From: Antrodiella citrinella
Lineage: Eukaryota; Basidiomycota; Agaricomycetes; Polyporales; Steccherinaceae
Reading direction: 5' to 3'
Assembly: GCA_004802725.1 (NCBI GenBank)
Contig: SGPM01000437.1
Location: forward strand, 1-19,115
Length of the DNA: 19,115 bases
Part shown: positions 1 to 8,705 of the stretch, piece by piece
Position numbering within the stretch: the stretch's first letter is position 1
Layout: each line of letters begins with the position of its first letter
Notes under the pieces: generated by a model
What the model was told of the DNA's origin: nothing
The model's database searches: none
Seen by the model: only the letters and a program-made list of their open reading frames with translations
Made by a program: the position numbers and the translations under genes

Positions 1-569
1 CCCATATCGACGCACCATCTCACTTCTTTGAGAACGGTGTGACCGTTGACCAAGTCCCTCTGGAGAGATTGATCGGCCCCGCTGTCGTAATCGATCTCTC
101 TGACACGATTATCCGTCGCCAGCCGATCGAGTGGCGAGACCTAGAAAAGTGGGAGGACAGAATGAAGAGCCTCGCACGAACCCAGTCTCAGGCGCATGGC
201 TCGTCGGCGGGCTCCATGGTCTTAATCAGGACCGGGTGGGATCAATACTGGGGTACCGGCACGTACTTCGACCATCCTTTCCTATCCAAGTATGCCGCCG
301 TCCGGATTCTCGCCACAGGGATCACTCTCATTGGCGTCGACACGCTCAGCCCAGACAAGACTGTTCTTCCCTCAGAGGAAATATCGGAACTTGAAGCCGA
401 CTTCAGCGTACATAACGAGGTCCTTGGGGCAGGGTGTCTGATCGCAGAAAATCTCACCAATTTGGACCGAATTGTGGACGGGCGGTGGGTGGTCAGTCTA
501 TTGCCTCTCAAGATCGGAGGGTGCGATGGTTCTCCAATCCGAGCATGCGCATGGCAAATGAAACAATGA
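1..569 (+). CDS. Cyclase-family metal-dependent hydrolase (PF04199-like), 5' end missing
   Basis: The frame is open from the left edge (first full codon at 3) to a TGA at 567-569, so the start and roughly the first quarter of the protein lie outside the window. The first residues read HIDAPSHF, the HxDxPxHF metal-binding signature of the cyclase / kynurenine formamidase / isatin hydrolase superfamily. Other family features follow: LIGPAVVIDLSD, VLIRTGWDQYWG, a GVDTLSPD segment, a His followed by an AENLTNLDRI block, and the terminal LPLKIGGCDGSPIRACAW. Family members hydrolyse amide or ring bonds of small metabolites using a bound divalent metal and are usually cytosolic; the substrate cannot be told here. 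No intron is needed in the visible part. The gene looks intact and unrelated to its neighbours. Confidence 0.88.
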   Translation, partial: HIDAPSHFFENGVTVDQVPLERLIGPAVVIDLSDTIIRRQPIEWRDLEKWEDRMKSLARTQSQAHGSSAGSMVLIRTGWDQYWGTGTYFDHPFLSKYAAVRILATGITLIGVDTLSPDKTVLPSEEISELEADFSVHNEVLGAGCLIAENLTNLDRIVDGRWVVSLLPLKIGGCDGSPIRACAWQMKQ

Positions 570-1242
570 TAGGTGGTAAATTAGGTGCGCATTTTTGTGA
601 CATGTGGTACACTTGGTTCTGATCTTGTGTGTAGGGTGAGCTCGCAACCTTCCTACTTCCCGTATGCCAAGCTCTGCCATCGTCGCCGCGATCACTCGAA
701 GAAAAGACATACCATTGACAGCGAGTTGGCGCAATCTTCAAGTGACAACCGAACCAGGATTCAAGCCCGTTCCGAGCCACGTAACCACCTACTGCGGGGA
801 CCGATGGAGTATGATCTCAGTGTGTAGTCGTGCTCCTGAAGTTAGACGTAGCAGTCTCTACATCATTTCTCGTCTTGCATGAGGGCTCCCAATTCATAGA
901 ATTCAGGTTCCGGCGCGCTGCTATCACCATTTGCATGGGCGATCTACTTCGTGTCTTATCCCTTCTCAGCGACGAGGATAGGCCTGAGGGTGCGTTCCGG
1001 CCGGACAAAAAGCTGTAAGATGATACAAAGTCAGTGTGCCAACCTATCATGCAACCAACAAGGGCCGAATATGTGAAGAGTAGCGCTTAGATATCATCTA
1101 GAAATAAAACCGATGTGACGATTCGAGACGGATGTGAATATAAAGTACATGTCAGATTGCGTGGTGCTGACGAAAACAACGGTGAAAGCGAGTGCACTGA
1201 AAATATTGCGACAAATAGCTTGGTGTGTGTGTATACCTCCGA
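570..1242. other. Non-coding interval between the cyclase gene and kinase copy 1
   Basis: No convincing gene is visible. The left part should be the 3' UTR of the cyclase gene. The right part, about 1094-1242, is the downstream flank of kinase copy 1. It resembles the flank of kinase copy 4 at about 9525-9620: shared blocks include AAAGTACATG and a GACGAAA...TGAAAGC stretch, followed by AAAAT/CATTG. The duplicated unit therefore probably reaches beyond the stop codon. Confidence 0.5.
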
Positions 1243-1254
1243 TCACGTCCTGTA

Positions 1255-2619
1255 TCAGAACGTTAGACATGGCACGAGAGAACGCGAAAACACAAAAACG
1301 CACCCCATGAGACCCTTTCGCATTAGACTGAACCCCATCTTGGCTGCAGAGATGGTATCATACACAACGCGTTCTGTCCCGGTCTCGCTCCGTCTTCGTA
1401 ACCTCCAATGTAGATGTGTATGGTTCAGATTGCGGCGGATGTCCGAGAACATTCGCAATGCAGCGCTTGCAGTTGGTCGTCGTTCCGGTTGAACAAGCAT
1501 CATGGCGGCGATGAGAGGCTCGAGAAAGCTAAGGCCGTGATAAGTCTGTGAGAACCAGGTCAGCTTGTGAAATCCCTGCGATCATGGTTGTCACTTACCT
1601 GGAGGATTTGAGATTCATAGACGTGGCCCAAGATGAAGATATCAAGCATATATGGGTTGTAGGGAAACACGTTGGACAACTCCGGTGCGTCCAGGTCGGC
1701 GCCTTTGGCACCGAGCACATAGGGCGACTCGCCCTCTCTGAAATAGGTAGACATACCGAAGTCAATGTAGTAATACTTCACTGGGTTTTCCCTTCTACTG
1801 AGATATCTAGCCTGATGCCTGATATCAGGAGACAGGTGAGTATGCACTGGATGATGATCCTCTGGGAACAATGGACGACCGTCCATCATAATATTTCTAG
1901 TTGAGCAGTCACTATGAAAAAATATTGGTCAGGCGGATACATAAGCAAAATCCATTGATATTACCGGTGCGCGACCCCTTGACTGTGAATGAAGGATAGA
2001 CCCTGCGTGGTAAGTGTCGGTGAGTCCTCGCTGCGATGGGATGGCAAGTCTACTAACCTCAAGAGTTTGTCTGATAAAATCCATGACTTCTTCAACGACC
2101 TCAAATGGAGGGTCGTTAAATGGACGGAGATACGGCATGACAAGCAGAGCGTTCGAAGAGTTCAGGGGATCGGGGAGGACATCCAGCACCGGGACACAAT
2201 GGTTATTTGGATTCCCGCTGACGTGTTTCGAGGATAGCATGCGGGCAATTGTCGTCTCCTGAGTTGTTCGAGGAACCACCTTTATCGATACCCTGAACTT
2301 TTGGCCTGTCGGCGTCGCGTCGAGTACGATGTCTTCCTGGACAGTAATGAGAATTAAAAGACCGGGACAGACGACTATGACTTACCGCTGACATGACGCA
2401 GTCTTCGAAAGAGAAAGGATCTACGTCACAGCCCAGCCATGATGGCGTCCAGTCGGGTTTGTACCTGGGTCGTAGGAGGTACCCGTGCTCTTGCAAATAC
2501 ATATACCGGTCCCTCCACAGAATCTCACTGGGATGGAGAGCACCGAGACCTGCGTTATCATCTTCAGGTGCATATGAAGGAAAGGAATCCTCCCGTCTAT
2601 CATCTCGATATGTGCTCAT
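1255..2619 (-). CDS. Protein-kinase-like protein, copy 1 (basidiomycete expanded family)
   Basis: Five exons on the minus strand: 2386-2619, 2058-2336, 1965-2002, 1599-1911 and 1255-1545. They join in frame to 385 codons (384 aa); introns are 49-55 nt with GT-AG ends. Kinase landmarks are clear: VSIKVV with the candidate ATP-binding Lys at residue 97, a candidate helix-C Glu at 105, hinge-like LLVMPYLRPF, catalytic loop HRDCSTRN (HRD 183-185, Asn 190), DFG at 234-236 and an APE-like DAPE around 258-261. The C-terminal exon carries QPERRPTA, the usual helix-I region. No GxGxxG loop is visible; instead residues 29-65 hold a family block (LHPSEILWRDRY, then GYLLRPRYKPDWTPSWLG). All main catalytic residues are present, so activity is plausible; the substrate is unknown. 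The 3' end is ambiguous: splicing a further intron (donor GTGCGT at 1303, branch-like CTAAC, acceptor at 1250) would end the protein at Met-Gly-Thr with a stop at 1243-1245. The gene is head-to-head with the membrane-helix gene at 2992. Confidence 0.85.
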
Positions 2620-2991
2620 CCTACCTCTTCATGGAAGAGAGCACAGATGTGAAGTGTCAGATATAAACGTGGTCAAGACTCAAGAGCAAAGGAATGGCCA
2701 TTGGCGCTGCGTTCGAATCCCGACGTATCCGCCCAAATCTGGCGGTGTAAGACGGCGCTTATATCGGGATCTTGCACGTGGTATCCTGCATGCGGGGAGT
2801 TGCGGTGCGGAGAGCCGAACGTCTTCAACATGCTGGAATTTCCTCGCAACCTATACAAGTTACTGATGCACGCGATGTCTGCGTTTACGATGCGTATCAA
2901 ACGCCCTTCTCCAGAATAAATGCATCCACGCTCTGTACTAACATACTATCTGATTTCAGTCAACCCCCACATTCATATCATATCGTCTACC
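2620..2991. promoter_or_regulatory. Shared intergenic promoter region of the first kinase/membrane-protein pair
   Basis: These 372 bases separate the divergent ATGs at 2619 (minus) and 2992 (plus), so promoters and 5' UTRs of both genes must lie here. I see no further gene and no unmistakable TATA box. The equivalent interval in the second pair is 404 bases. Sequence conservation between the two intervals is weak by eye. Confidence 0.5.
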
Positions 2992-4335
2992 ATGCCCGCT
3001 ACATACGATATACTCGGCCTTGTCTTTGGCATCCTAGGATTGCTCCCTATGCTTGCATACGGTCGCAGCCAATTACCTGGATATAAGTTGAAACAACTCG
3101 ACGCGACATTCGAGGAGACAATTGCCTTGCTGGAAGCCGCCGTCAGGGATGGGTTCGTTCCCGACGACCATTTTGAACCCTATATCCGCGCTCGTCTTCG
3201 TCCGTGAGTCGCTTGTATACGCCAGCACATCTTTAATATCAGCCAATATATATATTCTAGTCTCCGCAACTGGACGGAGAGCACAAGGGCCTGCGTTTTG
3301 CGCGCAAACGGTTTACATCAACAGATAGTCGGCATGTTCAGCGGGCTATCAAGCAAGATTGAAACTGTTGCTCGTGTTGTGCGAGGTATCCGTGAGCGGA
3401 TCGTTGTAAGTGTCATTGTCGTACACCCATCGACCAGTCAACTGACCACCCTGATAGAGCGTCAGCGATAAAGAAAGACGTCGAGCTTCCGAACAAGAGT
3501 ATCGCGGTCTTGCATCTCCATTTCCGGCGGGCTCCGATCGCTCTGGACCTTTTTCCTTGCTGTCCACTGCTGTCGGCATGTTCTCGAGGACTAAAGAGGA
3601 CGAAAGTGAGTCATTCGAGTTATCCTGTTTTTCGCAATATAAATTCAAATGATTTATAGGCTACCTTGAGATAGAGATGATAGCTTGCTTGCAGACACTT
3701 GCACCCCATCTACCTGATGTTCCTGCACGTGAGTTCATTCCGAATCCCAACGCGCTACCTGTTCTCAAACTTCAACAGCTCCTCCCATTCACTTTGATCG
3801 TCTCACCACCACGCAGCATCAACCGTTGCGTGCTCAGTCGACCTTTGAACTCTCGCTTCGCAACAACGGTGCCTCCCAATACAACCAAGGACCAGTGACC
3901 CACGCATTGCCGCTATATCAGCAGCCGGCTCCGCTGGCATTCCAGGTACAGACTGTGCCGTTCCCTGACGCATCTGCATATCTCGTGCAGGAATACGGAC
4001 CCTCATATAGAGCTGCGGATGAGCCAGTTCTATTGGGTCATTTCGATCCCTTTTTACAGAATCGACCAGACCTTACGAATGAGGATCGCGCCAGCCGCGG
4101 TCCTACTATCGATCAGTGCGATCTTCAAGAGCTGCTAGCAGAAGTCACGCAGCGTATCAATACCAACTTCATGCAAGACATAGCGTCGTCCATGCAGGAC
4201 ATGGCTGCATCCATGCGAAGCATCGAGGCTGCCTTGGGACACAATCTCCCTCGTGCTCCACACGCCTCTCCACCTTCACCGGACGTCGAGACAGGTCTCC
4301 TACGTCCTGATCGAGGCTCCGACTTCGTGCTCTAG
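2992..4335 (+). CDS. Small protein with N-terminal membrane helix and helical regions, copy 1
   Basis: Five exons: 2992-3203, 3261-3405, 3458-3605, 3660-3728 and 3779-4335. They join in frame to 377 codons (376 aa); introns are 50-57 nt with GT-AG ends. The model is supported by matching splice phases in the paralogue at 7499-8705. Residues about 7-23 (DILGLVFGILGLLPMLAYG) form one hydrophobic helix. A conserved block follows, QLPGYKLKQLDATFEETIAL, then LEAAVRDGFVP. The centre is a charged, probably helical stretch (residues about 70-140); a Pro/Gln-rich linker begins near residue 192 (PPPIHF); the C-terminal part has an amphipathic repeat (MQDIASSMQDMAASMRSIEAAL). I do not recognise the family. 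An N-terminal hydrophobic helix leading into a helical bundle recalls fungal HeLo-type and MLKL-type membrane-acting domains, but that is only a resemblance in outline. It is head-to-head with kinase copy 1. Confidence 0.8.
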
Positions 4336-4598
4336 TTTCCCACTTGTTGAGCAAGTAGTCCTTTGCTAATAACGTCTTTTTGTTATGCATCGATCTATGT
4401 CCTGAAATGTCCTATCCCTCACGCTGTCACGCTTATGTTGTTGCTATGTTGTTGCCACTCTGTATGTATCACTGTCGTTGTTCTTGTTATCTTCTATCGC
4501 TGTCGTTTCCGATACCCTTCACATAATGTACCGATCAGGACTCTTATTCTCATAATATATGTTGAACGTCTATGAAACGAGAAACAAGCATAGCTTAC
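4336..4598. other. Non-coding interval between membrane-protein copy 1 and the kinase fragment
   Basis: This T-rich stretch contains the presumed 3' UTR of the upstream gene. No equivalent of kinase exons 4 and 5 is found here, although that is where they would lie if the fragment at 4599-4969 were complete. An intron-donor-like GTAAGC (minus strand, starting at 4598) leads into unrelated sequence. Confidence 0.45.
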
Positions 4599-4969
4599 CT
4601 ACGTGCCACTCTTTGCTTGTGTATGAAGCACAATCCCTAGATCCGAATATGAATATCAGAAGAGACCGGTCAATTGAAAACCAGTTGTTAGCACACCTCT
4701 AGAGTTTGACGAATGAAATTTATAATTTCTTCTACAATTCCAAAGGGCGGTTCATGAAATGGTCTGAGATATGGCATAATGAGGAGGGAATTCGAGGGAC
4801 ACAGAGGATCCGGAACGTCGAGGATTGGGACACAGTGATTATCTGGAAGACTCCTGAGTTCTTCGGACGATAGTAATCGAGTAATCGTCACCTCGTCGGA
4901 CGTGCTGTCCACCTTTATGGATACCATGCGTCCGTCTGCGACACGTGTCGCATCCATTACCTTGTCATC
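4599..4969 (-). pseudogene. Truncated kinase-like paralogue, copy 2 (exons 2 and 3 only)
   Basis: Exon 2 equivalent is 4697-4969 (91 codons), preserving DATRVADGRMVSIKV, NHCVPILDV and LLIMPYLRPF, and ending in RQTLE just before a GTGTGC donor, as in the other copies. Exon 3 equivalent is 4599-4636, exactly 38 nt and with the same splice phase, reading GLCFIHKQRVAR. The His of HRD is replaced by Arg. Exon 1 cannot be found upstream: only some 25 nt of the old intron, ending in GCAAAG, are recognisable. Exons 4 and 5 (catalytic Asp and Asn, DFG, C-lobe) are absent. Without a C-lobe it cannot be a working kinase. The reading frame of exon 2 is still open, so the loss may be fairly recent, or a short N-lobe peptide could still be made (ATG at 5002, 104 codons). 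Confidence 0.85.
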
Positions 4970-5778
4970 CTTTGCAATAATGAGATGTGAACAGCATGAC
5001 ATTGTATAGGTGACGACGCGCGAGTGGATGGCCGGCGCGATCGAGAGGATCCCGCACGAAAGTCTTTGTGGTAAAGCTCAAGCTATGACTCGGTGATGGC
5101 ACTGGCAGAAACGGAACTATATCATGGGCGGGCCGGAAGGCTTCAGCATCCACGTCGGTGTCAATAAGTCTGTGCAATATGGGTCGCCTCGACACTCATC
5201 GGATCCCATGACAGCAGACAAAGTTCTGGCAAATTCTTTCAGAAAAATCGATGAGGCCCGGGCCGCCGTCGTTATCGATGGGTAGCGCTGACAAAGTTCA
5301 CGAAAGAACTGAAAGAGAGAGAGGTCAACCGGTCACGGTCGGTTGCATCCAGTAGTCTGACTATAGCTCACCAATGAATACATATGACCTTGAGCCAAAT
5401 GGTAGGTAGTGTTCGGATCTGTATCTTGACCTACAGTTCGCTGTATGCGTCAGCAAAGCGTGGAAGGACGTCTCTTGACGACAAGTCGCAGGTGATAAGT
5501 GGGTGCTGTCAGAGACGTCAGGTCGGTCTGCATCGCTCTGGACTGAGAACCTGACGGTGAACGTCGTTGTGAGTATATAACGGAGAATCTCGAAGATTTC
5601 TATGCGATGAGTATTGTATACTGTACATGGTGACTGCGCAGGCAGCGGAAGTCCTGGCGAGAGCAATGACGAAAGTGAAAGATGATACTGAAAACAAAGC
5701 GATAGCAATACAACACACGTGTCACCTGTTTGTAATATGAGACACCTGTATGAATGGTAGAGAAACGAATGACTTACC
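4970..5778. other. Interval between the kinase fragment and kinase copy 3
   Basis: No gene is supported. A 76-codon minus-strand frame (4965-5195) precedes the kinase fragment but does not resemble the family's first exon. The right part, about 5518-5778, is the downstream flank of kinase copy 3. Read on the minus strand it has a peptide-like stretch (FSVSSFTFV) faintly similar to stretches downstream of copies 1 and 4, which suggests shared 3' UTR ancestry rather than coding. Confidence 0.4.
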
Positions 5779-7094
5779 TCAACCCATTAACCCTCGACGT
5801 ACAATATTGAACCCCACTTTCGCTGCGGAGACTGTGTCGTAGACCACTCGTTCGGGTACGGATTCGTTCCGTTTCCGTAGTCTCCAGCGTAGTAGCGATG
5901 GATTCAGGCTACGGCGAATATCGTAGAACATCCTCAAAGCGGCTTCAGCCGAGGGCCGCCTCTCCGGCTGCCTGTCTGTCATCGCGAAGATGAGCGGCTG
6001 AAGAAAATCCAAGCCAAGGTATATCTGTGATAGATATGTTAGCGTCCCTATTCAGAGTTCATGTCGACTCTATTTCTTACCTGCAGAAATGCAGTTTCGT
6101 ATAGGTGACCCAAGATATAGACGTCCAACATGTAGGCGTTGTACGGGATCTGGTTTGACAGCTCCGGGGCGGTCTGATCCGCGCCTTTGGCACCCAACAC
6201 ATACGGAGAATCGCCCTCCCTGAAATACGATGACATCCCGAAATCGATGAAGTAGTACTTGACTGGGTTTTCAAAGCGACTGAGCTGACGAGCATAATGT
6301 GTTCCATCAAGGCCACATTGCGTGTTCACTGGATGATGATCCTCTGGGAACAACGGACGACCATCCATCATAATGTTTCTTGTTGCACAATCACTGTATC
6401 ATGCAAAGTTATAGGGTATTTGCGGAAGTGTTGGCCATCGAAATGAACTTACCGATGTGCGACTCCTTGGTTATGGATAAAACAGAGACCCTGTGCTAAA
6501 ACCGTTCATGTACGTTCACCGTAGAACCCTGAGGACGCTGACCTCTAATGTTTGCCTTACGAAATCCACTACTTCGTCGATGACCTCGAACGGAGGATCA
6601 TTGAAGGAACGAAGAAATGGCATGATGAGGAGCGCCTGAGAAGAGCTCAGGGGATCTGGCAGAACATCTAAGACTGGGACACAGTGATTGTTGGGATTGC
6701 GGGGCTCTCTCGAGGAGAGCAGACGTCCAATCTTGACTTCGTCCGATGCCACGGATACGACCTTTATTGAGACTCTATGGTTCGTTTTAATTTGTGTCGC
6801 ATCGAGCACAATGTCCTCCTGCACAAGATGAGACACAACGGCGGCGAAAGAATAATTACGACTCACGAGTACCATGACGAAGTCCTCGCAACAGTCAGCG
6901 GGGATGTCAGTCCCCAGCCATGAAGGCCTCCATTGAGGATGATAGCGGGGCCTCAGCTTGTATCCATGCTCAAGCAGATAAACGTAGCGGTCTCTCCACA
7001 AAATTTCGCTCGGATGAAGCTGTCCCAAACCCTTGTACAGACCGTGCACGTGTGTGTCCCGTGCATTATGAGATTGCGCTGCTCTGCTACTCAT
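5779..7094 (-). CDS. Protein-kinase-like protein, copy 3
   Basis: Five exons on the minus strand: 6867-7094, 6543-6818, 6453-6490, 6081-6393 and 5779-6024. They join in frame to 367 codons (366 aa). Exons 3 and 4 are 38 and 313 nt, identical in length to copy 1. The motifs are all present: VSIKVV with Lys95, LLIMPFLRSF hinge, HRDCATRN (HRD 180-182), DFG at 231-233, and GADQTAPE in the activation segment. The N-terminal family block reads LHPSEILWRDRYVYLLEHGY, then LRPRYHPQWRPSWLG; no glycine-rich loop is visible. The protein ends RRGLMG with a TGA that overlaps a donor-like GAG/GTAAGT. Of the four copies this and copy 1 are the only ones that look functional. It is head-to-head with the membrane-helix gene at 7499; its target is unknown. 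Confidence 0.87.
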
Positions 7095-7498
7095 TTGAGT
7101 ATATCATGAGTAGCACTTCCGGCGCAGATGAAAGGAGGAGTTGAGGATGGACAGTCCTGGTGGTTAGAGCCTTGCAACCGACCGTGACACGACTGAGTTC
7201 ATATTCCCTTTTGGGTCATCGGTGTGAAACGAGCGCTTAGATCGAGATAGGATCTCGGCCCTGGGGTCCTCCGTACCTCGACAACGTCCTACCAGTTCTG
7301 CGTATGCACCGTTTTTTCTATGTGACATAGAAAAATCTCGACTTTCTCTTTTACATACCCATCTTCCACGCCATCACCGCGTTCCACATATTATGGCGTC
7401 TCTCTCAGCAGATAAAGCTTCAACCATATCGTCAGACTCGTCACAAGAATCGTCCTCAGTTTGAATCATCTCACCCGACTACTACTCTGCCTCGCAAC
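7095..7498. promoter_or_regulatory. Shared intergenic promoter region of the second kinase/membrane-protein pair
   Basis: These 404 bases separate the divergent start codons of kinase copy 3 and membrane-protein copy 2. The part next to the plus-strand gene is pyrimidine-rich, as is common just upstream of fungal genes. The 11-mer AGCGCTTAGAT at 7232-7242 also occurs at 1082-1092, and its last nine bases occur at 11426-11434. Confidence 0.5.
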
Positions 7499-8705
7499 AT
7501 GGCAGGCATACCTTTCGACATGATCGGCTTTGTGACTAGCATTCTGGGTATATTTGGCCTCGTTCCCCTCGTCTGGGTAATCGTTATGTATCAGCTGCCG
7601 CAATATAAGCTGAAGCAGCTTGATGCTGCCATTGAGGAGACAACTACAATGCTGGAGACGGCCGTACAAAATGGTTTTGTGCCCGGCCCCAAGTTTGTCT
7701 CCTTGGTAGAGGCCCATCTTCGCTTGTAAGCAGTTTCTCTTCGACAGTTTGTTCGTGACTCACGCCACAGTGCTTAGGCTTCGAGATCTGACAGAAGATC
7801 TTAGGGCCAAGGTGGTCTGCGCGGCAGGCTTCCGTAACCAATGTGTTGCCGCAATCGGCGGTCTTTCTCGTCGCATTGATATAACCTGCAGGCAGGTCGG
7901 GCTCATTCGAACACGTATCGCAGTGAGTTTTGCATCGCATTCACGCGTGTAGTGCTTGCTCATACCGATCATACCGATCTAGGAAACGAGTGACCAGGAA
8001 AGACGTAAAGCAGAAGAAAGAAATCACCGGAATGGCTTGCTGATCACCCCGTTCTCTGCGGCTCAACTTGAACAGGACAAGATATCCGACGACGACGGTA
8101 CGTCTGGATCTTCTCGACCTCTTCGTCACTCTCTTATTACACAGTATGCAGAACATTTGAAATACGAAGATCTAGAGACACTGGATCTCATTGAATCACT
8201 TTCACCGCCTCTACCGCCCGACTTAACAATCCGTGAGTGACTCTCCATGTTCCACGAAACGGTTTCTGACTCCGCCTCGTCCCTAGCACCTCCCATGTAT
8301 TCAGTTCATACTGCGATTGTCCAGTATCAGCCCTTCCGCGATAGAAATTCTGGAACATTGGGATTGGATGCTCTTAGCGTCCAGCGCCGGTCATCTACAC
8401 CTGCTCCCTCCTCGATTATGTTGTCTGCTCGCGCATTGTCGACATCCTCTATATCTCCCCAGCTTGCAAAGGACTACCTTCCTTCACGCAACCAAGAAAA
8501 CGCCATTGCCCATGGTGTCACAACTACTGCTTCGGGAGAAGCGGACGATCGCCTTCCTCAGGCCTGTCGCGACGACATCCAAGCGATGCTCATGGAGTTC
8601 AAGTATCAGCTGCTTGCGGATCAGCGAGACATGATCGTCTCCTCCATGCAGAACGTCTTCGGCGGTGCGCTAGAGCGTACAATCCTAGCCCCCTTACGAG
8701 TCTGA
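7499..8705 (+). CDS. Small protein with N-terminal membrane helix and helical regions, copy 2
   Basis: Five exons: 7499-7725, 7778-7922, 7983-8097, 8152-8232 and 8287-8705. They join in frame to 329 codons (328 aa). Exon 2 is 145 nt, intron 3 is 54 nt, and all splice phases match copy 1. Residues about 8-30 (MIGFVTSILGIFGLVPLVWV and onward) form a strong membrane helix. Next comes the conserved QLPQYKLKQLDAAIEETTTM block and LETAVQNGFVP. Exon 2 resembles copy 1 (RDLTEDLRAKVV against RNWTESTRACVL). A charged region with ERRKAEERNH follows, then a Ser/Pro-rich linker opening with PPPMYS (PPPIHF in copy 1). The C-terminal helix contains DDIQAMLMEFKYQLLADQRD. The family is unrecognised. The two copies are clearly homologous but diverged outside the N-terminal block, which could mean fast evolution. 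The gene is probably co-regulated with kinase copy 3 through their shared promoter region. Confidence 0.8.

Noticed and set aside
1548..1904. Plus-strand frame of 118 codons over kinase copy 1
   Set aside because: It is the antisense shadow of kinase exon 4; the minus-strand frame carries the kinase motifs.
4965..5195. 76-codon minus-strand frame as exon 1 of kinase copy 2
   Set aside because: It lacks the LHPSEILWRDRY / PSWLG block found in the other first exons and offers no good donor at the right place.
8098..8144. A 47-nt third intron in membrane-protein copy 2, ending at TTACACAG
   Set aside because: That acceptor leads into a stop. The next AG (8150-8151) keeps the frame and gives 54 nt, the same as in copy 1.
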